From Pelagibacterales bacterium SAG-MED05 (lineage in GTDB: Bacteria; Pseudomonadota; Alphaproteobacteria; Pelagibacterales; Pelagibacteraceae): 64,000 nt of DNA. Under the pieces are notes generated by a model. The model saw only the letters and a program-made list of their open reading frames with translations. It did not search any database and had not been told where the DNA came from. Positions 56,474 through 64,000 of this stretch are shown piece after piece. Location: NCBI GenBank assembly GCA_014654415.1, contig JACWDC010000003.1:42255-106254 (forward strand), given 5' to 3'. Positions within the stretch are counted from its first letter, which is position 1. Every line of letters begins with the position of its first letter. A program made the position numbers and the translations under genes.

Positions 56474-56545
56474 TTATCTTCTTCTTCTTCTTCTTTTTTT
56501 TGCTTTTTTAGCTTTTTTAGCTTTTTTTCTTCTACGTTTAGCCAT
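56474..56545 (-). CDS. 23-residue Arg/Lys-rich peptide
   Basis: Below the ORF-track cut-off. ATG at 56545 to TAA encodes a peptide beginning MAKRRRKKAKKAKKAKK and finishing in six arginines; 18 of 23 residues are Lys or Arg and there is no acidic residue. A good GGGAG ribosome site lies seven bases before ATG, and a strong shared terminator lies 15 bases after the stop. Codons use AGA for Arg almost throughout. The (K-K-A)n pattern recalls histone-H1-type tails and the Lys-rich start of the neighbouring CarD. A nucleic-acid-binding role is inferred from composition only. Confidence 0.72.
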   Translation of the reverse strand: MAKRRRKKAKKAKKAKKRRRRRR

Positions 56546-56596
56546 CTTATTCTCCCTTGTTTTAAACAAATCTTAATGATTCGTTTGTTACTTTAA

Positions 56597-56624
56597 ACAT
56601 TAATTAATTTAAGATTCATGTCAA
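56597..56624 (-). promoter_or_regulatory. Candidate promoter of the 23-aa gene
   Basis: Minus-strand TTGACA (56624-56619, perfect -35) and TAATGT (56602-56597, weak -10) are 16 bases apart. An imperfect nine-base inverted repeat (56564-56586) lies between it and the start codon. The whole 56546-56756 gap is otherwise AT-rich with nothing recognisable. Confidence 0.35.
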
Positions 56625-56756
56625 TTGTTAAATGGTTTGTTATTTTTGATTCAAAATTAATAATCTTATCTAATTTTTAATTTTTTTATAAAATTTTAAA
56701 AAAGTTAGCAATACCAATGTTTTTTTAAGCAATTAAATAAAGAATTTATTTAAATT

Positions 56757-58433
56757 TTAATAAAGATTTTCTAATTGTTGTTTATAATTTTTAATTATTT
56801 CTTTTCTTTTTAACTTTAAAGTTGGCGTTAACATTCCATTATTAATTGTAAATTCTTCATAAATTAATAAGAACTTTTTAATTTTTTCTATTAAAGTTAA
56901 ATTTTTATTTATGTTTTCAATTATAAGTTTAATTGTTTCTTTTTTAATTTCTTTTTCAGCAACTACAAGTGCAACTAAATAATTTTTTTTATCTCCATAA
57001 ACAAAAGATTGTTTAATTTTGTTATTTAAACATAAAATGTTTTCTATCTTACTTGGTGAAATATTGTCTCCACCAAGATTAACAATAATATCTTTTTTTC
57101 TGTCAGTAATTTTTAAATAGTTATTATTATCCAACTCTCCAATATCTCCAGTATGTAACCATCCATCTTTAATTGCTCTTTCCGTCTCCTCTTTTAAGTT
57201 CCAATACCCTAACATTACATTTTCACCTTTAATTAAAATTTCACCATCATTTGCTATTTTTACTTTGTTTGTTCTAAAAGGCGGTCCTACAGATTCCACT
57301 TTAACTAAATCTGGTAAATTACAACTAACTACAGGTGATGCCTCAGTAAGACCATAACCTTGGAGCGTAGGTAAACCGACGGCATTCAAAAACTCTCCAA
57401 TACTTTGATCTAAAGCTCCTCCTCCAGAAACGAATGCTTGAAGATTTCCACCAAATTGATTTCTTATTTTTTTTCGTACTAATTTTTCACATAAAAAATT
57501 GATAATTTTTTCATTTAAACTTAATTCATCTTTTTTAAGTATTTTTTTTCCTAAAATTAAAGTAAAATCTATTAGTTTTCTTTTAAAGCCAGTTTGTTTT
57601 TCAAAATTCATATTTATTTTTATAAATAGATTTTGGTAAAATCTTGGAACTGCTGTCATGATTGTGGGTTTAGCAATTTCCATATTAGATATTAATTTTT
57701 CCAAACTTTCAGCGTAATAAACTTTAGCCCCAACAATGATTTGTATAAATTGAACGGTATGTTCATATGAGTGTGATAATGGTAACCAAGTTAAAAAAAC
57801 TGGATCTTTTTTTTTTGTTAAAGATTCAAGTAGTTCCACTGCGCCTTCACAATTAGATAAAATGCCACCATGGCTAAGTACTACCCCTTTTGGATTTCCT
57901 GAAGTTCCTGAAGTATAAATAATACAGGCAGGCATTTGCCTTTTTAAATTTTTATTTATAATTTTATCATTTATTTTTTCATCTAAAATATCTTGTACCT
58001 GTAAAATATCTTCATCTATTTTTTCAAAAGATATAATTTTTTTAACATCTTTGCTTATAAATTTTTTAATTTTCATGAATTGATCCTGATTTGAAACAAA
58101 TATCAAAGAAGGCTTACAATCATTTAGAATATATTCGTAGTCTTTTGCGGAATAAGTTGTAAATATAGGAACAGAAATGCCTCCTGCGTTCATAATAGAA
58201 ATGTCTGCCATTAACCAGTAAGGTCTATTTTCTGATAGAATTAAACATCTATCGCCATCATTTATCAATGATTTAATTTTAGAAGTTAATTTATAAATTT
58301 TTTCAGTTATATCTCCCCAAGTGTAATTTGGTTTACCCGGTTTTAACCACTTTAAAAATGGTTTGTTGCTGTCAATATTTTCTATCTTTTTAAAATAAAG
58401 TTCAACTAGACTATTTAATTTGTTTATATCCAT
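56757..58433 (-). CDS. Long-chain acyl-CoA ligase (AMP-forming)
   Basis: 558 residues, ANL superfamily. The AMP/P-loop signature IIYTSGTSGNPKGVVLSHG is near residue 172; others are LTWLPLSHSYEHT, LQGYGLTEASPVVSC, DGWLHTGDIGE and KITDRKKDIIVNLGGDNISP, typical of fatty-acyl-CoA synthetases. The catalytic C-terminal Lys is in PTLKLKRKEI. It activates fatty acids for degradation or phospholipid remodelling. It is separated from tRNA-Leu upstream by only four bases. Confidence 0.92.
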   Translation of the reverse strand: MDINKLNSLVELYFKKIENIDSNKPFLKWLKPGKPNYTWGDITEKIYKLTSKIKSLINDGDRCLILSENRPYWLMADISIMNAGGISVPIFTTYSAKDYEYILNDCKPSLIFVSNQDQFMKIKKFISKDVKKIISFEKIDEDILQVQDILDEKINDKIINKNLKRQMPACIIYTSGTSGNPKGVVLSHGGILSNCEGAVELLESLTKKKDPVFLTWLPLSHSYEHTVQFIQIIVGAKVYYAESLEKLISNMEIAKPTIMTAVPRFYQNLFIKINMNFEKQTGFKRKLIDFTLILGKKILKKDELSLNEKIINFLCEKLVRKKIRNQFGGNLQAFVSGGGALDQSIGEFLNAVGLPTLQGYGLTEASPVVSCNLPDLVKVESVGPPFRTNKVKIANDGEILIKGENVMLGYWNLKEETERAIKDGWLHTGDIGELDNNNYLKITDRKKDIIVNLGGDNISPSKIENILCLNNKIKQSFVYGDKKNYLVALVVAEKEIKKETIKLIIENINKNLTLIEKIKKFLLIYEEFTINNGMLTPTLKLKRKEIIKNYKQQLENLY

Positions 58434-58437
58434 AATT

Positions 58438-58524
58438 TGGTGGGCGAAGAGAGACTCGAACTCTCAAGGTATTGCTACCACCGGATTTTGAGTCCGGCGC
58501 GTCTACCAGTTCCACCATTCGCCC
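58438..58524 (-). tRNA. tRNA-Leu (anticodon CAA)
   Basis: An 87-nt class II tRNA starting GGGCGAATGGTGGAACTGG with encoded CCA. The anticodon stem CCGGA/TCCGG encloses CTCAAAA, anticodon CAA, for UUG. The variable arm is long and the T arm GAGAG-TTCGAGT-CTCTC is intact. Confidence 0.96.
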
Positions 58525-58541
58525 ATTTTTTAATTATTAAT

Positions 58542-59390
58542 TTAATTGATTTTTCTGACTATTAGAACAAAAAATATCGACGTTACAAACATTATAAGTG
58601 CATATGCAGCTGTTGGAACCATAAATGCTAGCTCATCAAACAACTGGCTTGCCACGAAAACAGCTAATGTACCGTTCTGCAAACCACATTCAAGTGAAAT
58701 ACACTTTCTTTGAGCTACTCCAGTTGTTAAATATTTTGCTACGTAGTAACCCACAAAAATCATAATAATGTTTAAGATAAAAGCTACTAAACCTGCTCTT
58801 GTTACAAAGCTTATAATTTTGCCCCACTCCTCTACCCAAATTGAGATAAAAACTATTATAAATAAAATAACTGAAATTCTTTGTATTATAAGAGTCTTGC
58901 TCACTATAAAATCTTTCATTAAACTTCTAACTATCATTCCAAATATTACCGGAACTGTTACCACAAAGAGCATTTTCATAGACATATTTATCATTGAAAT
59001 TTCACTATTAATTTCACTAACACCCAATAAGTCTGCGGAAGTAAAAATTATAAAAGGTACGGTAATAATGCTAAGAATGCTTACAATTCCAGTCAAACTC
59101 ACAGATAAAGCTACATCACCATTTGCAAATTTTGTTAGTACATTTGAAGTAATTCCTCCCGGAGCTGCAGCAATTATCATTACGCCTAATGCAATTTCAA
59201 CAGGCATTGGTATAATTTTGATTAAAAGAAAAGCAATAATTGGTAATAGGATAACTTGACAAAAAAAACCAACTATAAAATCTCTAGGAATTCTAATTAC
59301 ACGTAAAAAATCATTAATAGTCAAACCAAGACCTAAACCAAACATAATAATTGCTAGAGCTAAAGGAGCAATTTTAGTAGCTGTTTCCAT
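58542..59390 (-). CDS. Bile acid:sodium symporter (BASS) family transporter
   Basis: 282 residues, about nine to ten membrane segments. The N-terminal MFGLGLGLTINDFLRV and the GVMIIAAAPGGITSNVLTKFANGDVALSVSL block (Na+-site region) identify the BASS family, as does ECGLQNGTLAVFVAS. Bacterial members take up pyruvate, pantoate or similar organic acids with sodium; the substrate here is unknown. It follows the double-HTH gene with a five-base gap, so that protein may regulate it. Confidence 0.88.
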   Translation of the reverse strand: METATKIAPLALAIIMFGLGLGLTINDFLRVIRIPRDFIVGFFCQVILLPIIAFLLIKIIPMPVEIALGVMIIAAAPGGITSNVLTKFANGDVALSVSLTGIVSILSIITVPFIIFTSADLLGVSEINSEISMINMSMKMLFVVTVPVIFGMIVRSLMKDFIVSKTLIIQRISVILFIIVFISIWVEEWGKIISFVTRAGLVAFILNIIMIFVGYYVAKYLTTGVAQRKCISLECGLQNGTLAVFVASQLFDELAFMVPTAAYALIMFVTSIFFVLIVRKIN

Positions 59391-59395
59391 TTTGA

Positions 59396-60415
59396 TTATA
59401 ATTTGAAATTTGAATTTTTCATATAATCAAATATATCTGTCAAAAACTCAGCTACATAATCTTGATTTAACATAAAATTTTCATTAATTTTTTTATTCAA
59501 TTTTCCTTTACTTTTCATTTGGTATTCTAAAAATTTATTCTTTTTAATGACATCTTGATTTGATAGCCATTTTAGTTTTCTAATTACTGTTGCTCTTGGA
59601 ATACGTGAAATATCTGATATTGAAGAAGCATTTATTCCACGATTTGTTCTAATATTAGTTACATTTCTATAATAGTTATTAATTTTAATTTCTTCTTTAA
59701 TAAGGTTTTTTTCTGAAGCTTTATGCAAATGATATTGATGGTTTAAAGCAATATTTCCCCAAACGATCCATGTTTCAAGATCTTCAAATGTATCTCTATG
59801 TCTAATTAAAAAAGGTATTTGCATCTTAAAGTATCTAAGCCAAACTACAGTAAAATATTTTTTGATAAAAGATTTAATTTCTTCTTTTTCTAGGGCTTCA
59901 CCAAACCATTCATTTCCATGCATCATTTTAGATTTTTTTTCAATAAATGTTGATAAAAGTTCAATTGTATCTATAGGTTTTTGAAATTCTATTCCCTTTC
60001 TATTGAATGTTATTCTTTTTCCATCCCTAGCCAAAATATTATCTTTTTGGAGTTCGTTAACTTTTCTTCTAATGGTTTCTTTGGGAATATTAAGTTCTTC
60101 CGATATACGAATTAAGTTGATCTTATCAAGTTTAACCTCTTCTAATGCATAAAATTCATCCAATGAAAGATAATTAAATTTACTGGAAAGATTTTGCCAA
60201 AAATTACGCAATAAATACATCATGACAATATACTTATCTAAATCTTTAAAAGTTTTATAAGCTCGATTGGTCCAAGTTTGTTGAAATTTTCCCCACGTAT
60301 CCCAATGGCTTAGTATATTTTGTTCCAAATTCGAAAGTACCAAGCTTTTATCAAACTTATTAGTTTTGATTGAAGGTATTGTTTTTTTTGAATTTATATC
60401 AATCGGTTCACTCAT
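59396..60415 (-). CDS. Protein with two winged-helix/HTH segments
   Basis: 339 residues, cytoplasmic. One HTH-like block INLIRISEELNIPKETIRRK lies at about 98-117, followed by the wing region VNELQKDNILARDGKRITFN, and a second, INASSISDISRIPRATVIRK, at about 268-287 followed by LKWLSNQDVIKKN. Both resemble MarR/GntR-type recognition helices, so the protein looks like a tandem-domain DNA-binding regulator. The region between is Trp/His-rich. It sits directly upstream of the BASS gene on the same strand; regulation of that gene is inference. Family not named. Confidence 0.68.
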   Translation of the reverse strand: MSEPIDINSKKTIPSIKTNKFDKSLVLSNLEQNILSHWDTWGKFQQTWTNRAYKTFKDLDKYIVMMYLLRNFWQNLSSKFNYLSLDEFYALEEVKLDKINLIRISEELNIPKETIRRKVNELQKDNILARDGKRITFNRKGIEFQKPIDTIELLSTFIEKKSKMMHGNEWFGEALEKEEIKSFIKKYFTVVWLRYFKMQIPFLIRHRDTFEDLETWIVWGNIALNHQYHLHKASEKNLIKEEIKINNYYRNVTNIRTNRGINASSISDISRIPRATVIRKLKWLSNQDVIKKNKFLEYQMKSKGKLNKKINENFMLNQDYVAEFLTDIFDYMKNSNFKL

Positions 60416-60478
60416 AAAATCTCCATTTAGAAGAATATTAAACTTGCAAGGTCCCTAAGTAATGTGCATTTTAAATTC

Positions 60479-61078
60479 ATGTTTTTAAAAAAATTATATG
60501 ATAGATGTGTAAAGCTTGCTAGTCATAAATTTTCAAAACCTTTATTAGGTTTTGTGTCATTTATAGAAAGTTTCTTTTTCCCCGTTCCACCCGACTTAAT
60601 GATCATACCAATGGTTGTTGCTAAAAGAGAGGATTATTTAAAAATTTTTTTAATAGCTACTATTGGATCAGTTTTAGGTGGGTTGTTTGGATATATGTTA
60701 GGCGTATTTTTTTTAGATGCCTCTATGGTCATTATCGAATTTTATGGGTACGAGGAAAAAGTTTTTGAAATGCAAGATAAGATGTCTACAAAAGGAGGAT
60801 TTTTAGCTTGGCTTGGAATTATGTTTTTAGCAGGATTCACACCTCTTCCTTTTAAAGTATTTACTATTACAAGTGGAGTTATTAATTACAATCTTCCAGT
60901 TTTCTTTCTAATTTGCCTTTTTACAAGAGGACTTAGATTTTTTTTAGTTGCATATTTAACAAACCTCTTTGGTAAAAAGTTTGGTGAATTCATTGAGAAA
61001 AATGGTGCTTTTTGGTTTACTATTGCAGGAATACTTATTGTAATTTTATCTGTCCTCTTATACATAATTTTTACTTAA
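60479..61078 (+). CDS. DedA/YqaA-family membrane protein
   Basis: The track uses a GTG at 60464; the ATG at 60479 (MFLKKLYDRCVKLA) is likelier and gives 199 residues. It has four to five membrane segments. The family signature is FIESFFFPVPPDLMIIPMVVAKR, then GSVLGGLFGYMLG and LAGFTPLPFKVFTITSGVI. DedA/VTT proteins scramble or flip membrane phospholipids or undecaprenyl phosphate. Its stop overlaps the DsbB start by one base. Confidence 0.88.
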   Translation: MFLKKLYDRCVKLASHKFSKPLLGFVSFIESFFFPVPPDLMIIPMVVAKREDYLKIFLIATIGSVLGGLFGYMLGVFFLDASMVIIEFYGYEEKVFEMQDKMSTKGGFLAWLGIMFLAGFTPLPFKVFTITSGVINYNLPVFFLICLFTRGLRFFLVAYLTNLFGKKFGEFIEKNGAFWFTIAGILIVILSVLLYIIFT

Positions 61079-61557
61079 TGTCAGATAATAAATTTTTATT
61101 AAAGGGAATTTTAACTTTTAGCATATTGTCTTTATTAATAGCATATTTCATACAATATATTCTTGGACACAAACCATGTAATCTTTGTTTAATTGAAAGG
61201 ATTCCTTATTTATCAACTGTAATATTAATTTCGCTAATTTTTACAATAAGAAGATTTGAAATGCTTTTTTCTACAATTATCTTAATATTTTTTATATTTG
61301 GAGGGATAATTTCATTTTATCATGTCGGAATAGAACAGGGGTTTTTTAATGAGTCGCTTGTATGTAATTTAGAAAATTCAGGAGAAAATTTATCTAAAGA
61401 AAAACTTCTCAAACAATTGGGAAACACTCCAATTAGTTGTAAAGAAGTTACTTTCAGATTTTTAGGACTATCGCTTGCTACAATAAATACCATTATTTCA
61501 ATTATTTTAAGTGGTATAATGATTAAAATAATTAAAAATTATGGACAAAACAAATAG
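61078..61557 (+). CDS. dsbB: DsbB-type disulfide bond formation protein
   Basis: The track frame opens at 61012 inside DedA; the likely start is the ATG at 61078 (MSDNKFLLKG), sharing an A with the DedA stop, giving 159 residues. Four membrane helices are visible. The quinone-coupled Cys pair is HKPCNLCLIERIPY (CxxC) and a second Cys pair lies in the periplasmic loop (LVCNLEN and ISCKEV). It reoxidises DsbA using ubiquinone. It overlaps coq7, an ubiquinone-synthesis gene, by 17 bases, so the two chemistries are co-expressed. Confidence 0.9.
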   Translation: MSDNKFLLKGILTFSILSLLIAYFIQYILGHKPCNLCLIERIPYLSTVILISLIFTIRRFEMLFSTIILIFFIFGGIISFYHVGIEQGFFNESLVCNLENSGENLSKEKLLKQLGNTPISCKEVTFRFLGLSLATINTIISIILSGIMIKIIKNYGQNK

Positions 61558-62074
61558 AAAAACTTTAGAAGAGATAATAAGAGTAGATCATGCGGGTGAA
61601 CGAGGTGCTATTAAAATTTATGAAGGTCAATTACTGGCTTTAAAAACTTTTAAACAAAATACTTCTCTTAAAAGAAAGATAGAAGATATGAAAGAGCATG
61701 AAAGAGAGCATTATGAATATTTTGACAATGAAATTAGGAAAAGAAATATAGAACCTACAAAGTTTCTTCCTTTATGGGATGTAATGGGTGTTGCTTTGGG
61801 ATTTGGCACAGCTATGATTGGTGAAAAGGCAGCAATGTTATGCACCGCATCTGTCGAAGAAGTTATAGATGGTCATTATAAAGATCAAACATACAAATTA
61901 GGTAAAGACGAACAAAAATTAAAAGAAAAGATAATGAAATTTAGACAAGATGAATTAGATCATAAAGACATTGCTTATGATAATGGAGCAACTAAAAAAG
62001 GTTTGTTTGGTGTTTTAGATAAAATAATTAAAACTTCATCACGTATTGCAATAACTATATCAGAAAAAATTTAA
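61541..62074 (+). CDS. coq7: Demethoxyubiquinone hydroxylase (Coq7)
   Basis: 177 residues. Adds the last hydroxyl to the ubiquinone ring using a di-iron center. Iron-ligand motifs are EIIRVDHAGERGAIKIYEGQ (E-H region, about 7-26), HEREHYEYFD (about 52-61) and TASVEEVIDGHYKDQ and DELDHKDIA. The duplicated ExxH pattern typical of the family is visible. It overlaps dsbB by 17 bases and ends where the convergent HNH gene begins; no gap remains. Confidence 0.93.
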   Translation: MDKTNRKTLEEIIRVDHAGERGAIKIYEGQLLALKTFKQNTSLKRKIEDMKEHEREHYEYFDNEIRKRNIEPTKFLPLWDVMGVALGFGTAMIGEKAAMLCTASVEEVIDGHYKDQTYKLGKDEQKLKEKIMKFRQDELDHKDIAYDNGATKKGLFGVLDKIIKTSSRIAITISEKI

Positions 62075-62644
62075 TTAAGGTTCTAGCTCAATATCCCAGT
62101 AGAGATAATCCATCCAACTTTCGTGAAGAAAGTTTGGGGGGAAATTTCTTCCATTCTTATGTAAATCTTGAACTGTTGGGGCGTAAGGTCTTGTAGTTAG
62201 TTTTAAATCACAGGTTTCATAAAGCTTTCCTCCTTTTTTTACATTACAGTTTGAACAAGCTGTAACAACGTTATTCCAATCTGTAAGACCGCCTTTGGAT
62301 TTTGGCAATAAATGATCAAATGTTAAATCTTTTTTGTCTCCACAATACTGACATGTAAATTTATCTCTTAAAAAAACATTAAATCTAGTGAAGTTCGGAT
62401 TTTCAGAAGGTTGAACAAAATTTTTCAATGCAATAACACTTGGTAAATTCATTTCAAATGAAGGACTTCTAATTTTTCTTTTGTAGTTTGAAACAATACT
62501 AACTCGATCTAAAAAAACCGACTTTACAGTATCTTGCCAGCACCATAATGAAAGAGGATAGTAACTCAAAGGCCTAAAGTCAGCATTAAGAACTAAAGCT
62601 GGGCATTTTTCTAGCGGCACTTTATCCAATGAGGAAATAATCAT
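62075..62644 (-). CDS. HNH-family endonuclease
   Basis: 189 residues. The C-terminal half has the HNH core: a zinc pair CQYCGDKKDLTFDHLLPKSKGGLTDWNNVVTAC (shown in parts; first CxxC, then DHLLP with the catalytic His) and CSNCNVKKGG. The N-terminal part (PLEKCPALVLNADFRPLSYYPLSLW) is that of the common housekeeping HNH proteins of alphaproteobacteria. No restriction or phage partner is adjacent, so defence is unlikely. Function unknown. Confidence 0.88.
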   Translation of the reverse strand: MIISSLDKVPLEKCPALVLNADFRPLSYYPLSLWCWQDTVKSVFLDRVSIVSNYKRKIRSPSFEMNLPSVIALKNFVQPSENPNFTRFNVFLRDKFTCQYCGDKKDLTFDHLLPKSKGGLTDWNNVVTACSNCNVKKGGKLYETCDLKLTTRPYAPTVQDLHKNGRNFPPNFLHESWMDYLYWDIELEP

Positions 62645-62710
62645 TAATGAAAGCTAACTGAAACTGAAAATTATATCAAGTTATAATTATGTTACACTAG
62701 TCTAAATAAA

Positions 62711-63364
62711 CTAATACAAATGTTTTTTTATAAATTGTAGGCCTAAACTAGATCCCTCAGTCGGTATTCGATGTTCGCAATTTTTAAAAATTTGTGTTTC
62801 AATTTCATAATTATTTTTGCTAAAAAAATTTTTAGCCTCTAATAATCCATCAATTGTAACGACTTGATCTATATCTCCATGCATCAGAATGATGTTTGGT
62901 CTTGAAGCAATATTTTTACCTAAATGTTCAGTGTCAATAATTTTACCAGAATATCCTATGATTGAATTAATTTTATCTTTTCGTTTAATCCCCGTTTGTA
63001 AACTAATCATACATCCTTGGCTAAATCCACCAATTATGATTTGATCAGCTAATAAACTATTTTTCTCTTTAACTTCATCAATAAGTTTATTTAATTTAAT
63101 TTCAGCAACTAAAGATTTAGATAAAATTTGTTCAGGAGTTTGATCTATTAAATCAAACCATTGAAATCCTGATGGACTGGCATCACACTTTTCTGGAGCA
63201 TCTGGGCAAATGAATATTGTTTCAGGCAAATAAGATCTCCAATAACCTGCTAGAATAGAAATATCTTTTCCATCACCACCATAACCATGACAAAGTATTA
63301 CAGCGTTTTTAGGTTTTACTTTTGATAACGGTTCTAAAATAATTGTATTCAATGAGTAATTCAT
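62711..63364 (-). CDS. Phospholipase/carboxylesterase (AB-hydrolase_2 family)
   Basis: 217 residues, alpha/beta fold, no signal peptide. Start region AVILCHGYGGDGKDI is the oxyanion/lid block, the Ser nucleophile sits in GGFSQGCMIS (about residue 116), the acid in LMHGDIDQVV and the His in NCEHRIP. It hydrolyses short-chain esters or lysophospholipids. It lies 12 bases after the TlpA-like gene on the same strand. Confidence 0.9.
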   Translation of the reverse strand: MNYSLNTIILEPLSKVKPKNAVILCHGYGGDGKDISILAGYWRSYLPETIFICPDAPEKCDASPSGFQWFDLIDQTPEQILSKSLVAEIKLNKLIDEVKEKNSLLADQIIIGGFSQGCMISLQTGIKRKDKINSIIGYSGKIIDTEHLGKNIASRPNIILMHGDIDQVVTIDGLLEAKNFFSKNNYEIETQIFKNCEHRIPTEGSSLGLQFIKKHLY

Positions 63365-63376
63365 ACTTTTTAAAAA

Positions 63377-63904
63377 TTAAATATATAGTTTTAACAATTT
63401 TATAAAATCTTTATTCATAAAGTTAATTTCACCAACAACTCTTCCAAATTCTTTTCCATTTTTATCTATTAATATACTTGTGGGTAAACCTCTCATTTTA
63501 AATTGTTTTACCAATTTAAAATCTGGATCAAAATAAATATCTAAACTTGCAACTCCTACGCTTTGAAAAAAATCTCTAGCTGTAATTTTGTTAGGTTTTT
63601 CCATATTTATAGCATAAACTTTAATTTCAGGATATTTGTGAGTTAACTTCTCTAATGAAGGCATTTCTCGTCTACATGGGATACACCAAGAAGCCCAAAA
63701 ATTAATTATCATGATATTGCCTTTTTTACTCGTTAGATCAACATCTTGAAGATTAAAATCTTTAAATTTAAGCTCCTTAATTACCTTTGGTTTTTCGTGA
63801 ATAACTATATTTTTAGAAAAACTATCGTCAGCAAAAAGGTTTTTGCTGATTAAAAATACAAATATTATGTGAATATAGATTTTAAAAGATTTACTAATTT
63901 TCAT
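63377..63904 (-). CDS. TlpA-like periplasmic thioredoxin
   Basis: 175 residues. An uncleaved or cleavable N-terminal hydrophobic segment (IYIHIIFVFLISKNLFA) leads to a thioredoxin fold with active site NFWASWCIPCRREMPSLE (CxxC near residue 72) and GLPTSILIDKNGKEFGR with the cis-Pro. It is a reductant in the periplasm, often for cytochrome c or copper-site assembly. It is divergent from argH, 30 bases away; this tlpA-argH neighbour pair is common in alphaproteobacteria. Confidence 0.88.
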   Translation of the reverse strand: MKISKSFKIYIHIIFVFLISKNLFADDSFSKNIVIHEKPKVIKELKFKDFNLQDVDLTSKKGNIMIINFWASWCIPCRREMPSLEKLTHKYPEIKVYAINMEKPNKITARDFFQSVGVASLDIYFDPDFKLVKQFKMRGLPTSILIDKNGKEFGRVVGEINFMNKDFIKLLKLYI

Positions 63905-63934
63905 ATTAATTTAAATTAAAATTAACACAGTAAA

Positions 63935-64000
63935 ATGAAAAATAAAACTATATGGTCAAATAGATTTAAAGGTAAAACCTCTAAATCTTTTCAAAGAATA
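63935..64000 (+). CDS. argH: Argininosuccinate lyase, N-terminal fragment (runs off window)
   Basis: Only the first 22 codons are present: MKNKTIWSNRFKGKTSKSFQ and on. The W-x-x-RF-x-G-x-x-S-x-x-F pattern is the usual start of ArgH, and the divergent tlpA-like neighbour fits. It splits argininosuccinate into arginine and fumarate. The call depends on the short N-terminus and context. Confidence 0.75.
   Translation, partial: MKNKTIWSNRFKGKTSKSFQRI

Noticed and set aside
62075-62644. HNH nuclease as part of a defence system
   Set aside because: It sits alone between coq7 and an esterase and has the N-terminal form of the common housekeeping family; no methylase or phage gene is near.
1-64000. 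CRISPR array, insertion sequence, prophage or rRNA operon
   Set aside because: No regularly spaced repeats, transposase, integrase, phage structural gene or rRNA sequence was seen on either strand.

Overview
The window looks like a streamlined marine alphaproteobacterium of the SAR11 clade (Pelagibacterales, Candidatus Pelagibacter type). The DNA is very AT-rich. Most genes are separated by fewer than 50 bases or overlap by 1-26 bases, and almost no intergenic stretch exceeds 250 bases. Several families fit an alphaproteobacterium: a class I lysyl-tRNA synthetase, a CobS/CobT pair next to BolA and a J-domain protein, a SUV3-like helicase with FdxA and CarD, a TAXI-type TRAP transporter and Coq7. 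Assignment rests on gene content and base composition only; no rRNA gene is present.

Layout. 1-14.1 kb: core genes, namely an exported protein of unknown function cut by the left edge, aroK-aroB, bolA, J-domain protein-cobS-cobT, a queuosine-precursor-type transporter, rpmB, pyrD, class I LysRS, trkH, and an AmpG-NlpC/P60 murein-recycling pair. 14.1-17.8 kb: an accessory island. Two related tiny membrane proteins, an autotransporter and two tiny exported proteins lie downstream of an intact tRNA-Ser(GGA), and two 74-base copies of that tRNA's 3' part separate the gene blocks. This is the most unusual part of the window.

17.8-36.8 kb: a sugar-nucleotide epimerase, then the translation operon thrS-infC-rpmI-rplT-pheS-pheT-lepA. 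The rpmI reading frame is broken in an A7 run. A glycosyltransferase, small metabolic enzymes, gltB-gltD and uppP follow. 37-47.4 kb: tRNA-Arg, an O-antigen-ligase-like protein, acetoacetate metabolism (thiolase facing acetoacetyl-CoA synthetase), pyruvate dehydrogenase aceE-aceF with an extra lipoyl domain on E1, a DMT permease and a thioesterase. 47.4-56.5 kb: two tiny ORFs, a TAXI/TRAP uptake system with a terminator between binding protein and permease, an aminotransferase, and the helicase-TerB-like-fdxA-carD operon. 56.5-64 kb: a 23-residue Arg/Lys peptide gene, an acyl-CoA ligase, tRNA-Leu, a BASS transporter, a double-HTH protein, DedA-DsbB-Coq7, an HNH nuclease, an esterase, a TlpA-like thioredoxin and the first 22 codons of argH.

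How the genes work together. Most of the window is housekeeping: aromatic and pyrimidine synthesis, ammonia assimilation by GOGAT, translation, acetyl-CoA supply, uptake of organic acids and ions, envelope lipid carrier recycling, and disulfide and ubiquinone chemistry. The tRNA-Ser island carries only surface or envelope proteins, so it looks like a small swappable cell-surface locus built by repeated insertion at one tRNA 3' end. No integrase, transposase, CRISPR array or prophage gene was found in the window.
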